A stretch of 64,000 bases of DNA from Haliclona indistincta (lineage: Eukaryota > Porifera > Demospongiae > Haplosclerida > Chalinidae): contig OZ024783.1 of NCBI GenBank assembly GCA_964017065.1, positions 18,079,752 through 18,143,751 of the forward strand, written 5' to 3'. Position 1 is the first letter of the stretch. Every line of letters begins with the position of its first letter. Under the pieces are notes generated by a model that saw only the letters and a list, made by a program, of their open reading frames with translations, had not been told where the DNA came from and made no database searches. Made by a program: the position numbers and the translations under genes. Below, piece by piece: positions 52,201 through 61,900 of the stretch.

Positions 52201-55200
52201 TTGTCAGGAATGTGACAAGTAACCCTTTCCTGGATCCATTTCAATACAGCAGCAGAGTCATCACAGCCAATAACTGGTGCATCTTTTATCCACAACAGGA
52301 CGTGGTAATGAGGTGCACCTCTAGCTTGATACTCCTTCTTCCAGTAGAAGTGCTCTACTTCACCCAATATCTGACCTTTACATATGACAGTGCGAAAGAA
52401 GGCATGAAATTTCTCAGAAAATTTTCGAGAAACCGATATAGGATCTTCTGTGCAAAGTCTTCCTATATCGTAACTTGGAGAGACATTGTTTACCTTCCTG
52501 AGGTAACGAGCCATATCACTCCACTCATATTCAGCACAACCGAATGTGAGAAACAATGTTGGTGATCCCCAGTTACGCACCATGCACTTGAGATCACTCT
52601 TACGCTGCCACCAATACTGTTTGCTACCACGTACTGACTGAAGCATTGTGAAGAGGCTTGCTTCTAACCGTTCATCAGAAGCTTCAACCTTAGCTAGTAG
52701 CTGCTTAACAGACATAGCAACTCCTCGTGAGGAATGAAGGACATTGTAGACGCCGTTACCTACTTCACGTAGGGTTTTTTGATTCAGCAGATAGAATACA
52801 TATGAGGCATCTTTGCGAAATCGCGAGTCTTTGTTATGCAAACGTTGTTTGACAAACTCGCTAAAGCTCAAAGTGATTTCTTTGTTGCGAGGATGATTCT
52901 CACCAAATTGCCCGTTTGGGTAAAGTACAGGAAAGCACATAACATCCAAGTCTTTCAATCTACTGTGAATAGGTGCTTCTGTAACATTAACCAACTTGTA
53001 TTGGTCTATGTCAGAAACAGTTGGAATCTGATTATCTAAATACCTAATAGTATAGGATTGATAACCAGCTATATCGTCAGCAGTAGCCTTATCTAGCATC
53101 TTAGTGGTTGCATTGTTAGCCACTTCGATTACTTTTTGTGTAGTTTCATCGAGGCTGTCTGCTTCTACTGACTTATAAAGTTTGTGAATCTCTTTCAGCT
53201 TTCTTATAGCTGCTTTCACACGGTCTATATTGACCAGTGAACGCCAGACAACATTAGCTTTTGTGGGTTTACCATTCACTAGTATGTACAATTCTGGTGA
53301 TGCAACACCAGACTTTGCCGATCCTTCAACATTGGACAGCGTTTCACACGTTTTATTGAATGGTAAAGGCAGAAAAAATACACTACCCTTGCAAGCTTTC
53401 AATGAGTTGTACACAGGCACTTTGCAGGTGTATGTGCCTAATCTAACTACTGTCTGAAAGCATTTAGCAAGCTGAATGAACTGTTTGCTAAGGGCATCGA
53501 GTTTATCAAGCTCAGATGGAATGGGTATGGTTTCCAAACCATTTAAAACACATCGTGGTGGCAATACATCGGCTTTGATTTTGGGTTTACAGTAGCTACA
53601 CATATAGAGAGTTTCATCCTCGCCTGGAGGAGTGTGCTTCAGTATATAGTCTACTAGCTCTGACCCAATGTCCGAATCAAAATGCTTTGAGAAGTTGGCT
53701 TTTGTGACAGATTTTCTCTGAAACAAGCATTGACAGCTACAACACACGTTTTCAGCATCGTCATTCCACTCTTTCTCAAGTTGGGATATGACTAGAGAAT
53801 GCTGTAACTGCAAGGTGGTTTCTAAGTTGAGCACTCTAAAAAACAAGTTGTTTATTGAGGAGCCTTCCTCGCCAACAAAATCATTAGTTGTTAGCAACTC
53901 GTCAAAGCTTTTCTTAGTTGCACAAAGTAAATGCTTGAAATCACCTTCGCCTAGGGCACGATCAATGCCAGCAAGGGATTCGTGACTTGCCTTTGCACGA
54001 TATACTCGACGCATAAACGTTCTCAGTACTTTATGATGTGCTGAAGCTGCTCGTAAGATACGAAGCTCACTATTACACATACTACCAGTTTGATGACATG
54101 CCAAAGAATGACCCATCATTTGGCGTTCATTTGGGCAGTCATCGCATGATTGTAATGCTTGTCGTAACTCATGCATTGGAAGAGTAAAGGCATTCTTTAG
54201 TCTAACAATTGCATTGACTTCATCATCAGTGATTGGCTTACAATCACTGGTACACGGCATTTCATCACGAGGCTGGCTGGAAGGATCAATACGATCAGGC
54301 ACATCTGAATCATCATCATCATTTACATACGATGCTTCATAGAAGTATGGATCACCTGATTTTTTGCGATGAGTGCCTTCACCAAAGTCATCTCTGCTTT
54401 TGATACTCTTTGCATTGATACTTTTAGCAGATTTAATCAAATTAGCAGCATATTCCTTGCGCTTCTTTAAGGCTTCATGAACCAGCCTACGAGCTGCTAT
54501 TCTACATGCAACACGATAAGAGATTTTAGTAGCCAATCGCTTTGCTATAGGCTGCTCTTTAAAAGCTTTCATAACCTCGGTTCTTGCTTTACGATTTGAT
54601 AGCAATTCTCTTATTACTTCATTGATGTACATTTCCTTTACACTAGATTTTGGAGGAGACAAATAGTATTTGATTCTCCTAGTGTGGGAAATGATTTCTT
54701 TACGTTTAGCATAGTACGCCATACAAGCTTGTGTCTTAACCTTCGTGTTTTTGAGATACCAAACACGTGATGACACTTTCTTCTGATGCGAACTATTACG
54801 GTACTTTGCCCTACGTTGTGCTTTGATTTTATCTGATTTACTATGGTACCTGGACAAAGCAGCAACCTTCTTGGCAGTCGAATCTTTCAAATAAGCCTGC
54901 TTTGCAGCAATCTTTGACGCCAGTTTTTTAGTCTCCGGGTTTTTGTGATAAGCTTGCTTTGCAGCAATCTTTGATGCCAGTTTTTTAGTCTCCGGGTTTT
55001 TGTGATAAGCTTGCTTTGCAGCAATCTTTGACGCCAGTTTTTTAGTCTCCGGGTTTTTGTCATAAGCTTGCTTTGCAGCAATCTTTGACACCAATTTCTT
55101 AAGCTGAGGATTCTTTTCATAAGCCTTCTTCGAAGCAATTTTAGATGCTGCTTTCTTAGACTCAGAATTGGTATCATACGCTTCCTTTCTCTCAGCTAGT

Positions 55201-55268
55201 ATTTTATCTCTATTCACTCCATAACGCTGTTGATTATATGTGTGTTTTCTACGTGTTTTACTAGGCAT
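49269..55268 (-). CDS. Helentron Rep-helicase polyprotein
   Basis: 1,999 aa from the ATG at 55268 (MPSKTRRKHTYN); upstream in-frame codons lack an ATG. N-terminus: five Lys/Ala-rich 19-aa repeats (KNPETKKLASKIAAKQAYH; 54880-55190), then Cys clusters (CCSCQCLF, CSYCKPK). The Rep part has NWGSPTLFLTFGCAEYEW and the HUH motif GAPHYHVLLW with His987-Tyr-His989. The paired catalytic tyrosines are Tyr1128 and Tyr1132 in HYVSGYVTK. The Pif1-type SF1B helicase has Walker A GVAGTGKS (1444-1451), Walker B VDEIS (Asp1531, Glu1532), GDLLQLEPVGG and the C-terminal THKSQGLSLDHA and YVALSRVRSL motifs. The protein would nick, unwind and strand-transfer DNA in rolling-circle transposition. All catalytic motifs are intact and there are no frameshifts, so the element may be active or very recently so. 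It ends with UAG just before an OTU domain. Confidence 0.92.
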   Translation of the reverse strand: MPSKTRRKHTYNQQRYGVNRDKILAERKEAYDTNSESKKAASKIASKKAYEKNPQLKKLVSKIAAKQAYDKNPETKKLASKIAAKQAYHKNPETKKLASKIAAKQAYHKNPETKKLASKIAAKQAYLKDSTAKKVAALSRYHSKSDKIKAQRRAKYRNSSHQKKVSSRVWYLKNTKVKTQACMAYYAKRKEIISHTRRIKYYLSPPKSSVKEMYINEVIRELLSNRKARTEVMKAFKEQPIAKRLATKISYRVACRIAARRLVHEALKKRKEYAANLIKSAKSINAKSIKSRDDFGEGTHRKKSGDPYFYEASYVNDDDDSDVPDRIDPSSQPRDEMPCTSDCKPITDDEVNAIVRLKNAFTLPMHELRQALQSCDDCPNERQMMGHSLACHQTGSMCNSELRILRAASAHHKVLRTFMRRVYRAKASHESLAGIDRALGEGDFKHLLCATKKSFDELLTTNDFVGEEGSSINNLFFRVLNLETTLQLQHSLVISQLEKEWNDDAENVCCSCQCLFQRKSVTKANFSKHFDSDIGSELVDYILKHTPPGEDETLYMCSYCKPKIKADVLPPRCVLNGLETIPIPSELDKLDALSKQFIQLAKCFQTVVRLGTYTCKVPVYNSLKACKGSVFFLPLPFNKTCETLSNVEGSAKSGVASPELYILVNGKPTKANVVWRSLVNIDRVKAAIRKLKEIHKLYKSVEADSLDETTQKVIEVANNATTKMLDKATADDIAGYQSYTIRYLDNQIPTVSDIDQYKLVNVTEAPIHSRLKDLDVMCFPVLYPNGQFGENHPRNKEITLSFSEFVKQRLHNKDSRFRKDASYVFYLLNQKTLREVGNGVYNVLHSSRGVAMSVKQLLAKVEASDERLEASLFTMLQSVRGSKQYWWQRKSDLKCMVRNWGSPTLFLTFGCAEYEWSDMARYLRKVNNVSPSYDIGRLCTEDPISVSRKFSEKFHAFFRTVICKGQILGEVEHFYWKKEYQARGAPHYHVLLWIKDAPVIGCDDSAAVLKWIQERVTCHIPDKKTSPELHELVTRYQMHKCSAYCKRRRKVGSTFITYCKFGFPRPACETGIVHSVEDSLKTRKKIYELPRTECEVRVNDYNPLILLLWKANIDIQFVSESSLALAHYVSGYVTKAERSNMQDIWREIQDSKSIYSKLYKFGMKALSSRECGLYEAADLLLGDHLTEKSEAIQFVNVSMPHKRNRRLKSHAALTELSKSDPDSEDLFESNLVDTYYPNRPDKLEDMCLYDIVANYTWYHTIVKGVKQTEFKRRGKPVLPNHKLYDLRNENQKEDYYYSLIMLFVPFRNESELLVEDETAEEAFNRHFPDTGENRCLTHHTRLQQMLECNRSVKLINEARQSDCPEQKVDSEPQLICEAVAAMQDAVSMVTKCEDTLSLSDRTNMLNADQRRIFDKVKEHMIHVQQHETNDCSCDLPPLCMFVTGVAGTGKSFLIETIKAFVAQLWPSADCSCAITAPTGLAAFNVGGMTIHRLFQLPVQHGGRSAVHWSLPKAAHKVMKTALRNVKLFIVDEISMVSSLNLAYIHLRLNELYGGVDYFGARNMIVFGDLLQLEPVGGQPVFSAVPDTVVKYRIGCATSPNIWEETVVYDELTINERQKGDKDYATLLNGIRIGEVTSSTISTLQSRVFTCSLTEKIAELQEQGIMVVTFFPTRKQCDELNNKMLKSLPGKSFELECTDDVDETVSKLKWTKTADKQLHKLNHDCNMTGGLQSILVLAIGARVMLRRNVDTKKGLVNGSLGTVTAITKQFVTVQFDHLTNPYQVERVKSKFVVMKNYYVRREQFPLILAYAVTIHKSQGLSLDHAIIDLSDKVFCAAMAYVALSRVRSLTGLHLLSFDPKSIIVSNRSLEEYNRLRKMYRPDLPLYTIPVQQASKRKLVGKPDTDQVDTVVVPSKKIKCSQTTTKQQTIPVSTLGTQRKRTSTAPVQTAKPAKRACNSSAPNKQLHTTASAQNDDCLITGSFDPARTQRWPYYYYPVDLE

Positions 55269-55724
55269 GATTACTATACCAGAACTAACCTTCTTCAAAA
55301 TAATTATTGAACTTACAACTTTCTTCAGTGACAGACAGATCGAGACACGAGACGACGAATCCAAAAGCAAATCCAAACTTCGGTGTGGCAAAAGTAGAAT
55401 CAACAGTCGCAATCTTCTGAAATGGACGGACTCTCACGGACAGGTAGAGCAGAGAAACACAAGAGCGGACAGCAAAAGTGGAAGCCACTCAAAGACAACA
55501 TGTGCGCGCTCACGTTACATCACGTGCGCATTTTAAATGGCGTCATGCACATTGCTAGGCACAGCTCGTGATCGTGAAGTCCGCTTGAATAAAACTTTCA
55601 TTTCGCTAAAAACTAGGTTCAAAAGGCACATGCCAGAAGAATTTCATGAATATTAGTGGGTGTTTAGCTGAGTACAGTATTCGTGTTAAGGCGCTAGACG
55701 AGTTGAAGAAAGAAAGAAAGAAAA
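55269..55724. other. 5' leader region of the Helentron Rep gene
   Basis: About 700 bp separate the element's 5' end from the Rep start. No convincing gene is seen; the promoter is expected here and in 55725-55964. Confidence 0.4.
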
Positions 55725-55964
55725 CGAAGATGACGAAAGTCGATTTTCACCGTTTCCAGGTTCGTCACTTTAGTAACAATTTCGAGCAATCTCCTTGCTA
55801 CTGTAAGATGGGGCAACGCCAGATAGCAGATCTAAGTGTCTATGGACGTATAAAATTCATCACCAGGCGAAATACCAGCGTTTGAACGCTAATACATTGT
55901 ATGTAGCCGCCATCTTGTTTTCTCGTTCATCCCTACATAGGGAGACACTACCGTGTCTCCCTAA
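55725..55964 (-). promoter_or_regulatory. Helentron 5' terminal region with YY1-like box
   Basis: A 240-bp block shared with 30945-31179. Minus-strand order: terminal hairpin (55940-55961), TATGTAGGGATGA, then ACAAGATGGCGGC (55906-55918). AAGATGGCGGC is the core of the YY1 consensus known from bilaterian promoters; use as promoter here is inferred from its fixed place in four related termini. Confidence 0.5.
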
Positions 55965-56982
55965 TATCTACAAAGTGCTCAAGTACTCTTGGAAGCACAA
56001 GATCCCTGAGCATCGCAGTGCCTTCACCTACTGGGAGGAGGATATTCCATGCCGTATTGACCTGGGGAAGAACAAGTATGGAGGACCATTCACCAATGAG
56101 GAGGTGGAGGACACCAAGACATTCCTACGCATTCTACCACTCTTCCTGTGTCTGTTTGGATACCATCTAGCAGGAGATGGCTACTCTGCTCTAGAACAGC
56201 TCCAGAGGACCAGTTGTCCTTCACTACCAGTACTGCTACTAATTGTGATTAATCCACTCCACATGAGCACTCTTGTTGCAGTGGTTGGTATACCACTGTA
56301 TCGACTGGTGATTGTGAAAGTGATTCCAAGACTGAAGAATGTTCGAATGCTGACAAAAATGTGGATCGGTCTGTACCTCTCACTACTTCAAGTTGTGTTG
56401 TACATCATAGTTGTTGTTAACCATGACACCACATACTGGCAGCAATGGCACACTGTTATTCCTAATGAAACTCATTATTCTATCACTAGAAATTGCTATG
56501 TCATTCGTACTGGTTGTAGCTTCAATCCTTACCTAGAGTTTTGGCACTGTCAGCAATACAATGACCCGGTTGACAACACCTACCTGTGGTTCATCATTCC
56601 TCAGCTCCTCAATGGTCTCTCTTCTCTGCTTGTTTCCATGACAGTGTTTGAGTTCATCTGTGCCCAGGCTCCTCGCACTACCCAGGGGCTGCTCATTGGT
56701 CTATGGTATGCCACCTTTAGCATCAGGTACTTAGTAGTCAGCATCTTGGACTATTTCATCACAAAGAAGAGGTCCTGGCTGATCAGTGAAGGAGTAAAGG
56801 GGTTTCTGATCCTAGTGTCTCTTGTGCTGTTCTCATGTATGTCAAGATGCTACCGCTACCGACAGCGTGATGAGATAATCAATGAACAACAAATGATTGA
56901 AGACACTCATGAGAGGTGGTTTAAACAAGAAGAGGAGTATATGCAAGAACGAAGAGAGTTGCTAAAAAATATCGAAATGTAA
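55965..56982 (+). pseudogene. SLC15-like transporter 4, 3' half
   Basis: Continues the gene broken at 38880: IYKVLKYSWKHKIPEHRSAF, the large cytosolic loop, late TM helices (FEFICAQAPRTTQGLLIGLW) and the C-tail ERRELLKNIEM. The frame is open for its whole length, so coding capacity was preserved until recently. Any start codon within the preceding Helentron sequence would be foreign. Confidence 0.88.
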
Positions 56983-57207
56983 AGTTCTGTCTCACTGTGA
57001 ATGACACAAAGATTTCATTATAGAGTGCTTAGTGTAGTAATTTGCTTTTGTGCCGAAGATTAAGTAAAAAATAGATCTTCAAGTTAGTGTCTTGAAGAAT
57101 GCTCAACTAGTTCTTAAATTACAGTGCATAATAATCTGATTTCTAATAATATAGTATCTGTATCTTTTTATGGCAATAATATAGTATCTGTATCTTTTTA
57201 TGGTATC

Positions 57208-57482
57208 TGTACATGGCAATGATATACAGATGATGTGATCACAATCACACAATATGGAATTTGTCATCAACACATACAACTTCCTTTTTAGTCTCATTCA
57301 CTCATGTGCGAAACTGAATTGGAATGTGTGTATTAGTAAACATGATTTTTTAGAACTGCAAATTCTCGTAGCTATAAAGTTTGCAACATGTAGAAGGAAT
57401 AGCATAACCATGCACAACCTGGTCATCATGTACAGTGCTTCCAGTCTAGACATTCCAAAATTGCACATTTCACTAACATGAA
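57208..57482 (+). pseudogene. Duplicated beta-helix 5' flank and first codons
   Basis: Copy of 13585-13851: native 5' flank, ATG at 57410, codons MHNLVIM, then the palindromic element from 57431 with the same stop. The gene body does not follow. 56983-57207 is SLC15 3' flank. Confidence 0.75.
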
Positions 57483-58075
57483 ATGTTTTTACTCATAAAA
57501 ACTAAACTGTAAGTTTTATAGCAGTCAAACTTGGTGAGAAGGCTGATACATCCTTCTAGAGTAAGTGTGCTTAGTCTAAACTGCAAGCCTTACTTGATCT
57601 CAAAGATACAAATGGCGAAGTGGCAGTTGTCGGAAACACCCAATTAGCTTTTATTTTTAGACCATAAAATCTGTAAGAAGCTTAGTTAAGGAAAAATCTT
57701 CGGTGCAGGCGAACAACTAGTTCATCTACCAAATACTCTAGAGCCAATGCTTAACTATCACGCAAACTAAAGTTCGGTCCAAAACAAACTCAAAAATCAA
57801 CAAAAAATCAAAGTCAGAAAGTTTTTAGACTCAAAAATCTGCAACTTTGCGAGTTAAGAAAAAGCGCTCCGCAGGCAAGTAGCCTTATGCCTTAGCTAAT
57901 CACAGCTCTTCGCTCGTGGCTGTAACTTACACCGTCGGCGAATACGAGGTGCTGGTAGCAGCAGCACTCGCCCGCTCTGTTCGTCTTCGTCTTAGTTTAT
58001 GATGTATCAATGACGTTTTCCAAGTTGATGACCGTACATTCCTGCATATTCTATCAGATATGCAGATAAATTGAC
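57431..58075. mobile_element. Half copy of the long-palindrome element
   Basis: Left arm (TACAGTGCTTCC onward) nearly identical to 13801-14380, continuing through the centre. It breaks off at about 58075, where host intergenic sequence (equivalent to 12925) begins. The right arm and target duplication are missing, so it is a rearrangement product, not a separate insertion. Confidence 0.75.
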
Positions 58076-58081
58076 GTCCGA

Positions 58082-58195
58082 AATCCGAAATGACATGACT
58101 GAGAATGACTGAGAGTCTTAACTTGATTTTGAAATGATGATCTCCATCGTAGAGACAGAACAGCTGAAGCAGAGAAGAAATGAAATAAATCATCA
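58082..58195 (-). pseudogene. Antisense beta-helix 5' relic (unit 4)
   Basis: Reverse complement of the signal-peptide region of the beta-helix genes, homologous to 12920-13010 and truncated by the element on its left. 58196-58943 is the conserved 5' flank of gene 4 with no other gene. Confidence 0.7.
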
Positions 58196-58943
58196 TAGTG
58201 ACTATGCAGATAGTGCCACAATGCATTGATTTCTACAAGTTGCAAAATATAGCTGTGATGAGTTTCAGTTTTGCTGTTGATTTACATTCCAATTCAGTTA
58301 TGCACGTATCAAAAAGAACTTTGCATGTGCTGAAGGTTCATTTCACTTAAGTAATAATGACAAATTAACTACAGAATGAATGATAATTGTTCCATTATTA
58401 TTTTTAAAAGTTGAGCAGGCATAGTATTACGATTGTGTGAGATGTACATATTCTAATAGAATTAGAATTATAGAAGTATCCCAAAACGATGCTCGGAGGT
58501 TATGGAGATCATCTGACCACCATCATGCTTGAAATCCATGCACTTCACAATCTCATATAATACATGCAGAAAGGCATTGGAGTGATTATAAGAAGCAAAG
58601 TACATGTAGTAGTGTTGCTCACATAGCTATATGTGTGGATATGTATACGTGTGTATATACAGCTAGCTAGCTGGATAGGGACCATCCCCATATAGTAAAC
58701 TGGTTGCTCAATTTTTTGTGATTTTATGACACCTTGCAAATATGTACATGGAAATTATATACAGAGGATGTGATCACAATCACACAATATGGAATTTGTC
58801 ATCAACACATGCAACTTCCTTTTTGTCTCATTCACTCATGTGCGAAACTGAATTGGAATGTGTGTATTAGTAAACATGATTTTATTGAACAGCAAATTCT
58901 CGTAGCTATAAATTTTGCAACATGTAGAAGGCACTTCACAATC

Positions 58944-61900
58944 ATGCATAACCTGGTTATCATGCTGTCCTTGTCATTTCTTCTTCTCTGCTTCAGCTAC
59001 AGCACCTTTGCGAGAGAGATCGTCATTTCAAATTCTGGTAAAGACACTCCGACTTGTCTTGAAGGACTCGATGTAGTGTCTTGCTCCTCTTTGGTCAATG
59101 TGTCCCGATATGTTTCTAGTCACAAGCTGAATAATCTTATCATCAGGATCAACAACACTAACTACACTCTTCAAGGAGTTGCTAAATTCAATGGTGTGAA
59201 GAACATTACAATAACTGGTGAAGGTCGCTCATTAACTCACATTAACTGCAATACCGAACTCGATGCAGGAATAGTTTTTGATAACTCTTCTGATATTTGC
59301 CTTCAAGATTTCACTGTCTCTAATTGTTCAACCACTACCAATTTGACAAAAAGTCTGAAACAATTGCAATTGATTGGAAATTATTCAGCTATCAAAATCG
59401 ACACTTGCTCTAATGTATCTGTCTTTAGCATTGCCGTAAGCAGAAGTAGAGGTCAGGGACTCACATTGATCGATGTAAGATCAGCAGTCCATGTGAATGA
59501 CTCTCATTTCACTAACAACTCGATCACTAATCGGCATAGGTCAGGTGGGGGCTTACAAATTATCTTCAATTCAAAACAGCTTCGTGAACTGTACACTGAC
59601 TATATCATTGATAACTGTGTGTTCAAACACAATATTGCCAGCAACCGAACTTGTAATCAAAGTGTTCTGTTTCGTTCTTACAGTTGGGAACGAGGTGCTG
59701 GTATTCGAATCCTTCTAGGGAATGCCTGTAAAAACATCAGATTTACACTGAAAAATAGCAAATTGGAAGAAAACAAAGCCATCTATGGTGGTGCAATGCA
59801 AATATACAGTCATGGCAATGCAACTAACAATGCATTTCATCTCTACAATAACCTAATCAGTAACAATATAGCTACTTGTGGTGGAGGTGGCTTCGATATT
59901 GGCTACACTACAGGTACGCATTTTCTTTATCCTGTAAACAACACTATAAATATTACTAATTCGTCATTTCTCGGCAACACTGCTTCTCTTGGTGGAGGAA
60001 TGTATGTGTTTGTTGGCTCAGTGGGTCTGTCTCAGACATATGCTAACAATAGCCTCTTCTGCATCAATTGCACATTTAAAGGTAACACAGCACTTAGTGG
60101 ATCTGCTGCTTTTGTCAGTCGGGATTTGAGGAATGATGGATCACAGCAGAGCATCATTTCAACTAATTTCGTCCACTGTACTATTGAGAGTAATCACATT
60201 ATTGCTGATACGAGTAGTGCTAGAATCTCAATTGGCAGCGGAGCATTCTTCATTTCTAACTTGCCCATAATTTTTTCCGGCTTAATTGAATTCTTAGGAA
60301 ACAACGGTACTGCTTTGTACCTGAATTCTGCTAGTGTTAAAATTAATAACAAGTCTGTTGTCATTTTTACAAACAATTCTGGCTACCAAGGTGGAGCGGT
60401 TGCTTTAAATGGCAATTCTCAGTTTCTGCTCGATAATAGTGGTCATTTTTACTTCTACAACAATTCTGCCACACATTTTGGTGGAGCAATTTGCGTGTTA
60501 TCTGAACGTACATGTTCTTATCTTGGTTCTTGTTTCTTAAAGCTTAAACATCCTGGTCATTATCAATCCAAAAAACTTTACTTCTATTTTTCTGGCAACT
60601 CTGCAACTGCAGCAGGAAATGATATATTTTCTTCATCGCTGTCTTTTTGTGACGAACTGTGTGGCTTTTATTTGGATCGATTACTTAATCGTAATGTGCA
60701 CTTTTTTAACCAGACTTGTTATGGAAATTTTACTTTTTTTGATGGTCATCCAATTACAAAAAGTATTGCAACTCTGCCAGTGTTTGTAGAAACAAACTAT
60801 AACAATTCTACATTGATCATACGTCCTGGAATATCAACTTCTTTAAAAATCCATCAATTGGATGAATTGGGTAAAAAAGTTGATCATCTTTTTCCTCTCA
60901 CTGCTAAAGTACAGAGTTCAAACATGACTACCAGAGTACAGCTATCATACACTCTGATCACGAACAATAGTATTGTCCTTTTTGGAATGCCAGGTGACAC
61001 AGGAATAATACTATTAGAAGGCAGCACTGTGAGACACACAATTAAATTCAAAATTTCTCCCTGCAGTCCTGGATATCATCTAGATAATGAAAAACTTAAG
61101 TGTGTCTGTAGCGCACACTATAAAAGCAAATTACAGATTATAAAATGCAAGCCAAATGGATTAGCGACGGTGGATATCAATTATTGGATCGGTTATAGAA
61201 ATCACTCACTACTTGGACATTTGTACACCGGACTTTGTCTAACACAGCTGTGCCACCATAATAAACCTGCTAACTGCGATATAGAAGATCGTCATTGTCA
61301 CATGCCGCTCACAAGGCCAAAACTAGAGAAAGTGATTTGTGGTGAAAACAGGCAAGGATGGCTGTGTGGAAGATGCGTTGAAGATAAAGTTGTCTATTAT
61401 CATTCTCCAAAGTTCACTTGTGGTGACAGTACCAATTGTCAATATGGTGTCCTTATCTACATTGTGTCTGAACTGATTCCAGTTACGATTATCTTTCTTG
61501 TCATTTTACTCTTCAACATCAGTCTCACTTCTGGAGCTTTGTACAGCTTTGTCTTCTATGTTCAAGTTGTGTCAAGACTAGACGTCACAGCATTTGGAAC
61601 AATTCAAAACAAAGATGCTCTTATGAGAACTGTACTCGAAATTGTCAAAGTAATTTTAGGTGTCTTTGCTTTTGAAATTAAAAATGAAAGTCTTGAATTT
61701 TGCATTCTACAAACAAACACAATAATGGATCTCTTCTTGATCAAATATGCTACTCTTGCCTATGCTTTTGTACTGTTCTTGGCTACCATCTTTATCTTAA
61801 GAGTTCATTCATGCTACAGCTGTGTTAAGCTGTGCAGAAGATGTGGAAGAAGGAACATTAAAGGATCCATGGTAGATGGGCTGTCAGCATTCCTAGTGAT

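Larger units (their letters stand above)
38881..55964 (-). mobile_element. 17.1-kb Helentron-like element with cargo
   Basis: Inserted cleanly in an SLC15 gene: the sequence left of 38881 and right of 55964 rejoins as CATTCAAGAA|TATCTACA, exactly as in intact copies. The 5' end is on the right: TTA, a perfect 9-bp hairpin with loop GGTA (55940-55961), ATGTAGGGATGAA (55926-55938) and AAGATGGCGGC (55906-55916). The 3' end on the left has TTCATCCCTACAT, hairpin GATTTCGTAAGAAATC and terminal CTTTCTTG. The inverted 13-mer at both ends resembles the asymmetric terminal inverted repeats of Helentrons. The junction is compatible with T|T or A|T insertion without target duplication. It encodes Rep-helicase and OTU on the minus strand. 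About 39.7-47.5 kb looks like acquired cargo. Confidence 0.75.

Noticed and set aside
38881..55964. Maverick/Polinton or other large DNA virus-like element
   Set aside because: No polymerase B, integrase, packaging ATPase or capsid genes; the only enzymes are Helitron-type Rep-helicase and OTU.
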